This document shows, one piece after another, positions 53,649 to 61,644 of a DNA stretch of 64,000 bases. Source of the DNA: CAVTQY01 sp963736975 (GTDB lineage Bacteria > Pseudomonadota > Alphaproteobacteria > Acetobacterales > Acetobacteraceae); NCBI GenBank assembly GCA_963736975.1, contig CAVTQY010000001.1:3100001-3164000 (forward strand), read 5' to 3'. Within the stretch, counting starts at the first letter, position 1. Each line of letters starts with the position of its first letter. The notes under the pieces are model-generated. The model worked only from the letters and a program-made list of their open reading frames with translations. It searched no databases and was not told the origin of the DNA. A program made the position numbers and the translations under genes.

Positions 53649-54425
53649 ATGGCAACCACCTCGATCACCGTCGCCGAAACGCCTCTGGTTCTTTATGTCC
53701 TGCGCAGGGCTGACGACGCGCTGATCTTGGGGCATCGCCTGTCGGAATGGACCGGCAACGCCCCCATGCTGGAGGAGGAGTTAGCGCTCGCCAATATTGC
53801 GCTCGATCTGATCGGGCAGGCGCGTTCTCTTTATGCCTATGCCGCGCTCTCCGAGGCCGCGTGCCATGATGAAGATAGCTACGCCTACCTTCGCGACGCC
53901 TCGCAATACCGCAACCTGCTGCTGCTTGAGCAGCCGAACGGGGATTTCGCGCAGACCATCGCGCGACAATTCCTCTACTCTGCTTTCGCTGACCTCTATT
54001 GGAGGGCCATGACTCGCTCAGCCGATCCCGCATTGGCCGCGGTCGCGGCGAAGTCGGAAAAGGAGAGTTCTTATCATCTCCGGCATGCCTCGGAATGGCT
54101 GACCCGCCTGGGGGACGGCACGGATGAGAGTCGCCGCCGGACCCAGGATGCAGTGGACGCCCTGTGGAGCTACACAGGTGAGATGTTCGAGGCAGATGAG
54201 ACCGAGCGTGGTCTGATTGCGCAAGGCATAGCAACCGATCCCGCCACATTATGCGCGGCCTGGGACGCCGTGGTGGACCGTGTCCTGCAGGATGCCACGC
54301 TCAGCCGTATCACTCCCACTTGGATGCAACGCGGCGGCCGCAGAGGGCGGCACAGCGAGCATCTCGGTCATATCCTCGCCGAGATGCAGCACCTGCAGCG
54401 CAGTTATCCGTGTGCCATCTGGTGA
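53649..54425 (+). CDS. paaC: Phenylacetyl-CoA 1,2-epoxidase subunit C
   Basis: A structural ferritin-like partner of PaaA without its own diiron centre. The 258-residue protein shows LVLYVLRRADDALILGHRLSEW, ALANIALDLIGQARSLYAY, YRNLLLLEQPNGDFAQTIARQ and KSEKESSYHLRHASEWLTRLGDG. The C-terminus GRRGRHSEHLGHILAEMQ, close to the active-site interface, is intact. The ATG follows paaB by 18 bp, and the TGA overlaps the GTG of paaD. Confidence 0.95.
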   Translation: MATTSITVAETPLVLYVLRRADDALILGHRLSEWTGNAPMLEEELALANIALDLIGQARSLYAYAALSEAACHDEDSYAYLRDASQYRNLLLLEQPNGDFAQTIARQFLYSAFADLYWRAMTRSADPALAAVAAKSEKESSYHLRHASEWLTRLGDGTDESRRRTQDAVDALWSYTGEMFEADETERGLIAQGIATDPATLCAAWDAVVDRVLQDATLSRITPTWMQRGGRRGRHSEHLGHILAEMQHLQRSYPCAIW

Positions 54426-54907
54426 GCAAGCCCACCCTCTCGCCCAGCTTGCGTGAGGCCGCATGGCGGGCTGCCGCGGCAGTTGCCGATCCCGAAATCC
54501 CCGTCTTGACGATCGATGACCTCGGTATCCTCCGGAACGTAGAAATCGCTCAGGACGGGTCGGTCGAGGTCACGATCACGCCCACCTACTCCGGTTGCCC
54601 GGCGATGGCACTGATTGCGATCGAGGTCGAACTGGCGTTGGCGCGTGCCGGTATGCCGAAGGCCCGGGTCCTGACCGTCCTCTCTCCGGCGTGGACAACT
54701 GAATGGATAAGTGAGGACGGGCGGCGGAAGTTGCGCGATAACGGGATCGCTCCGCCACCCCCGCGCGGATCTGATCGCCCGGTGACCTGCCCGCTTTGTG
54801 GTTCAGGCGAAACAGAGTGCCTGGCGGCGTTCGGATCCACCGCCTGCAAGGCAATCTGGCGCTGCCGTTCCTGTCGCGAGCCGTTCGATCACTTCAAATG
54901 CCACTAA
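54422..54907 (+). CDS. paaD: Phenylacetate pathway Fe-S assembly protein PaaD
   Basis: A 161-residue maturation factor with an N-terminal MIP18/DUF59 domain (VADPEIPVLTIDDLGILRNV, TPTYSGCPAM with the conserved Cys) and a C-terminal Cys-rich zinc ribbon (CPLCGSG and CRSCREPF, ending FKCH). It is thought to help insert Fe-S in the reductase PaaE. GTG 54422 overlaps the paaC stop. paaE, the reductase, does not follow; the next gene is on the other strand. Confidence 0.94.
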   Translation: MSKPTLSPSLREAAWRAAAAVADPEIPVLTIDDLGILRNVEIAQDGSVEVTITPTYSGCPAMALIAIEVELALARAGMPKARVLTVLSPAWTTEWISEDGRRKLRDNGIAPPPPRGSDRPVTCPLCGSGETECLAAFGSTACKAIWRCRSCREPFDHFKCH

Positions 54908-54955
54908 ATCGCGCTCGATCTCCGAATCCGAGCACTGGGCCGGCCACGATTTGAT

Positions 54956-55819
54956 TCACCAAATAAGGTACGGGATTGTCGCAAGTGGAGTCAGCGCCGC
55001 GGCTCTCGCCTCCTCTTCCGCCCGCTCCGTGTCAAAGCCTACTGAACGCGCCAGACTGGCACCATGCAGCCCGCCCAATACCCAGCAGGCAGGAAGCTCG
55101 ACTGCCGCCGCCCCCGCGATGTCCGTACGGAGGGCGTCACCGACCGCAAGTACTTTCGACGGGGCAACTGCCAGACGCTGCAAAGCGGGTTGATAAATGG
55201 CCGGATCCGGCTTTCCCAAGGAGCGCACATCTCCGCCCAGTGCGCTGTATCGGAGCGCCAAACTACCCGCACACAACACGCGAACCCCACCCCGTATCAC
55301 CTCCACGTCCGGGTTCGCGCATACCATTGGCAGCCGATGGCGAGCGCACTCCTGTAAAATCGGTTCAAAGGCCAGAATGTCTGTGGGATTGCGGTGATCA
55401 TCGGGGCCGGTATTGAGAATAAAATCCGCCTGCGATAGCCGATCGACAAGTTGTAAAGGAAGCCCCTTGAGAAGGGGGCGATCACGCTGCGGCCCCAGGT
55501 GCCATACACGCGGTCCGAGTTGGGCCCACCACAGGTCCGGCGGATCGATCAGCGCTTTTCGGACCGCCTCGCCGCTCGTAAGCAGGTCAGTGTAGAGTTC
55601 GTCGGCAATGCCCATTCGGCGCATCATCGCCTTTACCGGAGCATTCGGCCGAGGAACATTCGACAGGAGCAGCGTTCGCTTGCCAGCGGCTTGCAAGTGC
55701 TCGAGACAGCGGACCGCGTCGGGAAAGGCATTGACCCCGTCGTGGATCACGCCCCAGAGATCGAGGATAAAGCCGTCAAAACGCTCGGCCAAGGGCGCGA
55801 ATCGGGCAAGATGTTCCAT
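54956..55819 (-). CDS. HAD-superfamily hydrolase, TIGR01459 type
   Basis: A 287-residue class IIA HAD phosphatase. Motif I is FILDLWGVIHDG (nucleophile Asp), motif II LLLSNVPRP, the cap domain is mid-sequence, and motifs III/IV are SLGKPDPAIY and LAVGDALRTDIAGA. Substrates are unknown; sugar-phosphate or nucleotide phosphatases are typical. The ATG overlaps the pyrD stop (ATGA), so it is translated after pyrD. It converges with paaD 48 bp away. Confidence 0.9.
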   Translation of the reverse strand: MEHLARFAPLAERFDGFILDLWGVIHDGVNAFPDAVRCLEHLQAAGKRTLLLSNVPRPNAPVKAMMRRMGIADELYTDLLTSGEAVRKALIDPPDLWWAQLGPRVWHLGPQRDRPLLKGLPLQLVDRLSQADFILNTGPDDHRNPTDILAFEPILQECARHRLPMVCANPDVEVIRGGVRVLCAGSLALRYSALGGDVRSLGKPDPAIYQPALQRLAVAPSKVLAVGDALRTDIAGAAAVELPACWVLGGLHGASLARSVGFDTERAEEEARAAALTPLATIPYLIW

Positions 55820-56881
55820 CAGGCGGCTCTCGCTAAACGCTCCGCATCACTACCGATCGCATTCTGTAGGCTGCGGAAACCGGCTTGCCGCAGCGCTGCC
55901 GCCAACTCGGCTTTGAGGCGCGGGATCAAGGCAGGCCCATGATAGGCAAAGCCAGTATAGAGCTGAACCAGCGACGCACCGGCCTGGATCTTCGCGAACG
56001 CGTCGCCGCCCGAAAACACCCCTCCGACTCCGATGAGGCACAGGCGACCCTGCGCCAGCAGGTGCGCGCGGGCCAACATAGCAGTCGATACGGGAAAAAG
56101 CGGGGCGCCGGACAGCCCCCCGCCCTCATGGGCCAGAGGCGAGATCAGCGATGCCGGCCGGGAAATCGTCGTATTGGAGATGATAAGCCCTTCAATGCCA
56201 CAACCAATACAGGTTTCGATCACCGCCTCGAGTGCCGTCGGCCCTAGGTCGGGGGCGATCTTGACCAGAACAGGCGGCCGGCGCGGAACCTGCGCAGACA
56301 GCGCTGAGAGAATCGAACGCAACTGTTTGTGACCTTGCAAGTTGCGAAGGCCGAGCGTATTGGGAGAGGAGACATTGACCACTGCGTACTGTACCATAGG
56401 GCGCCACGGCCGCAAGGAGAGATGGAAAGTCTCGTTCTGGCTCGGTGCCTTCCTTATTGATGCCGAGATTAGCCCCAATGGGAAGCTGTCCCGGGCGAGG
56501 CGCCCGCAAGTTGCTAATGTAAGCTTCTAATCCCCCGTTGTTGAATCCCATCCGGTTTATAACCGCGCGGTCCGCCACAAGGCGAAATAATCGTGGACGT
56601 GGGTTTCCCGGTTGCGGACGGAGAGTTACGGTTCCCGTTTCGATGAATCCGAACCCAAGGCGTCCAAGTCCGCCCAGGGCTACGGCATTTTTATCGAAGC
56701 CGGCAGCGAGCCCTACCGGGTTACGGAACTGGATCCCGAGGGCCCGAACTGAGAGCGCTGGGTCATCTTTCGAGCGATCCTGGCCCGCTGGGCCGAAGCG
56801 AAGCGCCTGGAGAGTCAGGTGGTGGGCAGACTCGGGCGGCATCAGGTGGAGAAGTGGCAGCAGGGCGGAGGCGAGCGACAT
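55819..56881 (-). pseudogene. pyrD: Dihydroorotate dehydrogenase (quinone), frameshifted
   Basis: Oxidises dihydroorotate to orotate at the membrane with FMN and quinone. The first frame from ATG 56881 gives the N-terminal amphipathic helices (LMPPESAHHLTLQALRFG), NPVGLAAGFDKNAVAL, GTVTLRPQPGNP and NRMGFNNGG. The second gives YAVVNVSSPNTLGLRNLQ, PVLVKIAPDL, GLIISNTTISRP, GGLSGAPLFP, LIGVGGVFSGGDA and LVQLYTGFAYHGP. The join is near 56390 (APYG/YAVVN) and needs a one- or two-base indel. As this is a biosynthetic gene normally in one copy, sequence error is the simpler explanation. The window also holds pyrC. Confidence 0.9.
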
Positions 56882-57182
56882 CGAGCGGTGTTATGCCCCG
56901 AAACTCGTCGTCGGGACATCGCCCATCTTGCCGGGTGGCCTCGAAGCTCCGAGATCGTCCGGGATATGTGGAACCAGCCGTACCTGGAGACGTGCTGCCG
57001 GTCCGCTCTGCACCGGCTGGTGCTGAGCGGGTCGGCAGGACGTCCGAGTGATGGAAAAGACGCGCCTTGCTTGACGCGCATGGCTGGGATGGGCTTCGCC
57101 CGGCTATGCTTGAACGGTCGATATGAGATCACCGACGGCGGACGCGACCGTCACAGAAACGAGATGTCAATGACTCGAACCG
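56882..57182 (+). other. Intergenic region upstream of pyrD
   Basis: 301 bp without a supported gene. ORFs here are Arg/Ser/Pro-rich shadows with no ribosome binding site. It should hold the pyrD promoter (reading left). I see no repeat or hairpin worth noting. Confidence 0.3.
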
Positions 57183-57419
57183 TTAGGTCACCGCCTGCGT
57201 TTCAAGGCCGCCAGCCTCGCTAGGCATCAGGCAGAGAAGGCGCGCACCATCTGCGGCAGACACCATCATCATGTCGCCGGGAGCGAGCATCTCGTCGGCA
57301 CCCGCAAAAAATCCACATTGTTCGATCGTGTCCAGCCGATGACCCTCAGCCTTGTAGTGCCATAGAGTAAAGCTGTTCGCGTAGGCTAGAACCGAAAGGT
57401 TCCGAATGGTGAAAGACAT
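57183..57419 (-). CDS. Small conserved hypothetical protein
   Basis: A 78-residue protein starting MSFTIRNLSVLAYANSFTLW and continuing HYKAEGHRLDTIEQCGFF, then DEMLAPGDMMMVSAADGARLL. I have seen this pattern (IRNLSVLAYANGFTLWHYK) in other Acetobacteraceae and in phage-like gene sets, but no function is known to me. ATG 57419 is chosen by that conserved N-terminus; a longer open frame reaches 57551 through the terminator hairpin and is unlikely. It has its own promoter region, since a strong terminator sits just upstream. Confidence 0.65.
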   Translation of the reverse strand: MSFTIRNLSVLAYANSFTLWHYKAEGHRLDTIEQCGFFAGADEMLAPGDMMMVSAADGARLLCLMPSEAGGLETQAVT

Positions 57420-57443
57420 CGGCAGTTGTTCCTTTGTACATGC

Positions 57444-57476
57444 AAAAAGGGCCGCTGCATGGCAGCGGCCCCTTTT
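57444..57476. terminator. Bidirectional intrinsic terminator
   Basis: GGGCCGCTGC (57449-57458) and GCAGCGGCCC (57462-57471) form a perfect 10-bp stem around ATG. Five A precede it and CTTTT follows, so both strands have a T-run after the hairpin. It should end minus-strand transcripts of the 57579-57962 gene before the small gene at 57183. Confidence 0.8.
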
Positions 57477-57578
57477 GCGGGGGGACTTGTCTCTCGGGCA
57501 CGGTTTGCCCGCCGACGCCCTCCTTCTATCGGGGATCGCGAAAGCTGTCAAGGAATATTTTCCTCTTTGGAGAGGCGA

Positions 57579-57962
57579 TCATGCAACTATGCCCTTGACG
57601 CGGAGGGGCCACTCTAAACGCTCCAGCGCCTCCCGCCAAAGCCTGGCTTCATCGCGCTCGCCTGCCTGGGCGGAATCGGGAGAGGTCTGACGTTCGCCCC
57701 AGATCCGCAGTATCCGCGCGTGAATCAGATCAATCCGCCGTTGCCGATAAAGACTGTCCAGGCACTTTATCACATCATCCGGTTCGCACGGCCGGGTGAC
57801 CTTACCGGATCTCGCGCCATGGCTGGCACCCTCGTGGCGTGCGATCAGAGCAGCCACTGTCCAGAACCACGCCTCTTCCACGCTCCGAAATGGCTCCGAC
57901 CGAAGGGGCACTGCGGCGCGGGGCACCGAGGCCAAACCGATTTGACGTAGTGGAGCGGGCAT
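57579..57962 (-). CDS. Conserved hypothetical protein, 127 aa
   Basis: A soluble 127-residue protein: FRSVEEAWFWTVAALIARHEG, then TRPCEPDDVIKCLDSLYRQRR and ILRIWGERQTSP, ending EALERLEWPLRVKGIV. The W-F-W-T and C-x-P-D-D-V patterns are conserved in short alphaproteobacterial proteins of unknown role, as I recall. The start is ATG 57962 (MPAPLRQIG); an upstream extension to 58073 runs through the divergent promoter. It is divergent from the S24 regulator (171 bp between). Confidence 0.65.
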   Translation of the reverse strand: MPAPLRQIGLASVPRAAVPLRSEPFRSVEEAWFWTVAALIARHEGASHGARSGKVTRPCEPDDVIKCLDSLYRQRRIDLIHARILRIWGERQTSPDSAQAGERDEARLWREALERLEWPLRVKGIVA

Positions 57963-58133
57963 GATCCTACCCCTGTGAGTGCACGCTAAGGCCGAACAGA
58001 GCGACGCTATAAAACCACAGGTTGCACACAATCGCAAGCCTCTGGTGTTTTTTCCTATTCCATCTCGCGCCAAATCCTAGGAAATTCGTATCACGATTGG
58101 GGCTAGGCTGGCGCCTTTGTAGAGGCTCTTAGT

Positions 58134-58784
58134 ATGAAACATGAAGATGTCTGGGGTGGGATCGATACCCTTGCGGCAGAGAACGGACTGTCCGTTTCAG
58201 GGTTGGCCAAACTCGCTGGGCTTGACCCGACCACGTTCAATCCGTCGAAGCGGCGGACCCCAGAAGGCCGAGCCCGCTGGCCAAGTACGGAGAGTGTTGC
58301 CAAAGTGCTTCAGGCGACAGGCGCCAGTCTGGATGGATTTGCCGCTCTGGTCAGAGGTGCCCGCACTCTCACCAGCGCTGGGAATGGGCGCACCTCGGTT
58401 CGCCGCATCCCACTCATAGGCCTCGCCCAGGCTGGGTCCGATGGCTATTTCGATGATGGAGGCTATCCAATCGGCGGCGGATGGGACGAGGTGAGCTTGC
58501 CGGACGTGGCAGATCCCAACAGTTATGCGCTGGAGATTAGCGGCGATTCGATGGAGCCGGTTTTTCGCGATGGCGACATCGTAATCGTCTCGCCAGCTGC
58601 CCCCATCCGACGCAACGATCGCGTTATTCTCCGAGCCGTTACGGGAGAGGTCATGGCCAAGCAGCTTTCCCGGCGTTCCGCTCAGCGGATTGAGTTGCGC
58701 AGCCTCAATCCTGCGCATCCGGATCGTAGCTTCGAGCTCGGAGAGGTGGCATGGGTGCACCGAATTGTTTGGGCCAGTCAATAG
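58134..58784 (+). CDS. S24/LexA-like helix-turn-helix regulator
   Basis: A 216-residue CI/LexA-type repressor. The N-terminal helix-turn-helix (LAAENGLSVSGLAKLAGLDPTT, residues 13-36) is followed by a linker and a peptidase S24 domain. The catalytic Ser is in EISGDSMEPVFRDGD, the Lys in GEVMAKQLSRR. An Ala-Gln in LAQAGSDG may be the self-cleavage region, where LexA has Ala-Gly. It may be a prophage-type or SOS-like regulator. Short inverted TTTCCTA/TAGGAAA arms (about 58051 and 58079) in the divergent spacer could be its operator. Confidence 0.8.
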   Translation: MKHEDVWGGIDTLAAENGLSVSGLAKLAGLDPTTFNPSKRRTPEGRARWPSTESVAKVLQATGASLDGFAALVRGARTLTSAGNGRTSVRRIPLIGLAQAGSDGYFDDGGYPIGGGWDEVSLPDVADPNSYALEISGDSMEPVFRDGDIVIVSPAAPIRRNDRVILRAVTGEVMAKQLSRRSAQRIELRSLNPAHPDRSFELGEVAWVHRIVWASQ

Positions 58785-58916
58785 GCCGCACCGATTTGCT
58801 TTGACTGTCTGTGCTGGACACATCATGCCATCCGCGGGCGGGGTATCGAAACTCGACAGGAGGTGCTCGATGTGCCCTGAACCTAAGTTTGTTCTCTGCT
58901 GCAAATAGAGGATCTG

Positions 58917-59915
58917 ATGGGGCAACTGATCGACGGCGTTTGGGACGACCAGGATGGCCCATATCCTAATGTTGCTGGCCATTTCGAACGGCCGATTAGT
59001 GCTTTCCGCAACTGGATCACACCCGACGGACGGCCCGGACCCACTGGTCACGACGGTTTTGCTGCAGCGCCAGGTCGATACCATCTCTATGTCTCGCTTG
59101 CATGCCCAGGGGCACACCAAACCCTGATTATGCGCGTGCTCAAGGGCTTAGAACTTATCGTGCCGCTCTCTGTCACCCACTGGCTTTTGGCCGACGGGGG
59201 TTGGGCCTTCACACCGGGGGAGGGAGTTATCCCCGATCCGCTGTTCAATAGCCGGTTTCTGCATGAAATCTACTCTCGAGGCGAGCCACACTATACGGGC
59301 AGGGTGACCGTTCCGGTACTCTGGGACAGGCACACACAAAGCATCGTCAGCAATGAGTCAGCCGACATCGTCCGAATGTTCAACAGCGCGTTTGATGGGG
59401 TTGGTGCTAAGGCTGGTGATTTCTGTCCTAAGTCACTTGGGCAAGATCTCGACGCGCTTAATCGGCGAGTTCACGATACCGTGAACAATGGCGTGTACAC
59501 GGCGGGATTCGCAACGGCACAGGGCCCTTATGAGGAGGCGGTCAACCGATTGTTCGAAAGCTTCGACTGGCTGGAGAGCCGTCTTTCGCAATCGCGTTTC
59601 CTCTATGGGGATGTGCTAACAGAAGCAGATATTCGACTGTTTACAACACTTGTTCGCTTTGATTTGGTTTATTCTGGTCAGTTCAAATGTAATCTGCGTC
59701 GTCTTGCAGATTACAAGCACCTTTGGGCTTACACCCGAGATATATACCAGCGGCCTGGGATAGCCCGGACTGTTAACGTGCCGCATATCAAGCAGCACTA
59801 CTACTTGAGCTATCGTCTAATTAACCCTAATGGCATCGTTCCGGTCGGTCCTGAGATTGATTTCGACAGGCCGGCCGAACGAGGCAAGGATATAGCGCGC
59901 CTGCTGACATTTTGA
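58917..59915 (+). CDS. Glutathionyl-hydroquinone reductase-like GST (Xi class)
   Basis: A 332-residue protein of the ECM4/YqjG family, which removes glutathione from glutathionyl-hydroquinones. The N-terminal FxRxxSxFRNWI-type stretch (FERPISAFRNWI) and PGRYHLYVSLACPGAHQTLIM contain the catalytic Cys. PDPLFNSRFLHEIYSRGEPHYTGRVTVPVLWD and the C-terminal helical domain (LYGDVLTEADIRLFTTLVRFD) follow. The usual CPWA is CPGA here. RBS GAGG before ATG 58917. It stands alone. GC content falls toward the 3' end. Confidence 0.88.
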   Translation: MGQLIDGVWDDQDGPYPNVAGHFERPISAFRNWITPDGRPGPTGHDGFAAAPGRYHLYVSLACPGAHQTLIMRVLKGLELIVPLSVTHWLLADGGWAFTPGEGVIPDPLFNSRFLHEIYSRGEPHYTGRVTVPVLWDRHTQSIVSNESADIVRMFNSAFDGVGAKAGDFCPKSLGQDLDALNRRVHDTVNNGVYTAGFATAQGPYEEAVNRLFESFDWLESRLSQSRFLYGDVLTEADIRLFTTLVRFDLVYSGQFKCNLRRLADYKHLWAYTRDIYQRPGIARTVNVPHIKQHYYLSYRLINPNGIVPVGPEIDFDRPAERGKDIARLLTF

Positions 59916-60225
59916 ATGGCAGGGGAAAGGCGTGAACGTGCGCAACCTGAACAAATTAACTTACGTGCATCCGCTCCCGGCCTCCGTTGCGATGATCGGC
60001 GGTCGCATACGGCTCAGCGGCACTTCCCTGACATCATATTATTCGACGAAGCTGGCGCGCATGAGGAACACCGCGCGTCAGAGACTCACACCAACAAATC
60101 GCTGTCGATTACCGACAATAGGACATCCTTCGCCGAGGTTGGGAGAGATTGACCAGTCTATCAGGAATTATAATCTGCTGCATGCTCTCCCGACTGCCTC
60201 CTGCGTTCGGCTTGGCAGATTCTAA
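59916..60225 (+). other. Intergenic region, no supported gene
   Basis: 310 bp. Two overlapping frames of 78 and 97 codons exist, but neither has a clear ribosome binding site, and the amino-acid patterns (Arg/Thr/His-rich) are not protein-like. It should carry the promoter of the next gene. Confidence 0.3.
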
Positions 60226-61644
60226 ATGACCGCCTCAGTCTCGCCTCAATCGACTAAGGAAACCCTGGAGCAATCGCTTGCTCGTGCTCAATCCGCTATG
60301 CAGGCAAAGCGATATGGAGAAGCGAGTGGAATCTGTAATGACGTACTCGCGGTAGCTTCTGAGCATCCTGCTGCTCTCGCCCTGCTCGGCGTTGTCGCCG
60401 CCCGTACTGGCCAACCGGAGCGTGGAATTGAGCTGCTGGAGCATGCGCTCAAGCAGCGTCCAACCGTGGCCGCTTGGCATGCCAACCTGTGTTCGCTTTA
60501 CCGATCGGTTGGCCGCATTCGTGAGGCGCTGGTTGCCGGGGAGGAAGCGGTGCGCCTATCCACCGATAGCCCGGACCATCTCGTCAATCTTTCCCTTGTG
60601 TTCAGTGACCTTGATGAACGAGAGCGCGCAATGGCTTGTCTGTTGCGGGCTCTTGGCCTTAATCCGTCCCATGCTGATGCTCGACTGGCATTAGCCCAAA
60701 ATCTGCTTGCGTGTGGTGAGTTTGAGCCGGGCTGGATAGAGTATGAGTGGCGCAACGAGACAGAAGCAGGCCGCGGTCAACTTCCACGCATTACCTCTGC
60801 GCCGTGGAACGGTATGCGTATCCCAGGCGGAAAGATTCTGCTCGTGGGAGACCAAGGATATGGCGACACGATCCAGTTCGCACGTTATATCCCGATGGTA
60901 GCGGAACGCTGCCAACAGGTCATTCTTGGCTGCAGTGCTGAGTTGGCTCCTCTGTTGGCAAGAATCCCCGGGGTCGGCGTGTGCTGCCACAAGTGGAATG
61001 AAATACCCGGACACGCAGCACATTCACGACTTTCGAGCTTGGCGGGCCTGTTTCATACTCGGTTGGATACAATACCCTGTGGTGTGCCCTATCTGAGCCC
61101 AGATCGAGTTCGCATAGACGCCTGGGCAGAGCGATTAAATGAACACCTTCCTCGGGGGCAGCGGCGGATCGGCGTTGCGTGGAGTGGACGACCGACGCAT
61201 CCGAACGATCGACGTCGGTCTCTGCGCCTTGAGCATTTGGTTCCGTTAATTAGTGCCGGGCAAACGACTTTCGTTTCTCTTCAAAAGCCGCTCCCTCCGG
61301 CCGATTCTCAAGCGTTATCATTATTTCCAGGGCTGTTCGATACTTCACCTGCCCTAACAGACTTTGAGGAAAGTGCCGCTCTGATAGCAAATCTTGACAT
61401 GGTCATTACGGTGGATACGGCGGTTGGCCATTTGGCAGGTGCGCTCGGTAAGCCAGTTTGGCTTCTTCTGCCCAAGGCAAGTGATTGGCGATGGTTGCTG
61501 GATCGCTCCGATAGTCCGTGGTACCCAACCGCGCGTCTTTTTAGGCAGCGCACGCCAGGCGTTTGGGGGCCAGTGATTGAGGAAGTTGCCACAGCCCTGA
61601 AAGCTGACCTGGGCGCGACGTCAGAGAGGGTGGGGGCACCATGA
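60226..61644 (+). CDS. TPR-repeat protein with glycosyltransferase family 9-like domain
   Basis: A 472-residue cytoplasmic protein. Residues 15-175 hold about four TPR units (AALALLGVVAARTGQPERG, VAAWHANLCSLYRSVGRIREAL, PDHLVNLSLVFSDLDERERAM). The C-terminal part resembles heptosyltransferases (GT9/GT-B): GKILLVGDQGYGDTIQFARY, RRIGVAWSGRPTHPNDRR and MVITVDTAVGHLAGALGKPVW, a donor-binding signature. It probably glycosylates a surface polysaccharide, lipid or protein. Its stop overlaps the next ATG (ATGATGA region), so it is co-translated with the FD-W-Y repeat protein. Confidence 0.85.
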   Translation: MTASVSPQSTKETLEQSLARAQSAMQAKRYGEASGICNDVLAVASEHPAALALLGVVAARTGQPERGIELLEHALKQRPTVAAWHANLCSLYRSVGRIREALVAGEEAVRLSTDSPDHLVNLSLVFSDLDERERAMACLLRALGLNPSHADARLALAQNLLACGEFEPGWIEYEWRNETEAGRGQLPRITSAPWNGMRIPGGKILLVGDQGYGDTIQFARYIPMVAERCQQVILGCSAELAPLLARIPGVGVCCHKWNEIPGHAAHSRLSSLAGLFHTRLDTIPCGVPYLSPDRVRIDAWAERLNEHLPRGQRRIGVAWSGRPTHPNDRRRSLRLEHLVPLISAGQTTFVSLQKPLPPADSQALSLFPGLFDTSPALTDFEESAALIANLDMVITVDTAVGHLAGALGKPVWLLLPKASDWRWLLDRSDSPWYPTARLFRQRTPGVWGPVIEEVATALKADLGATSERVGAP

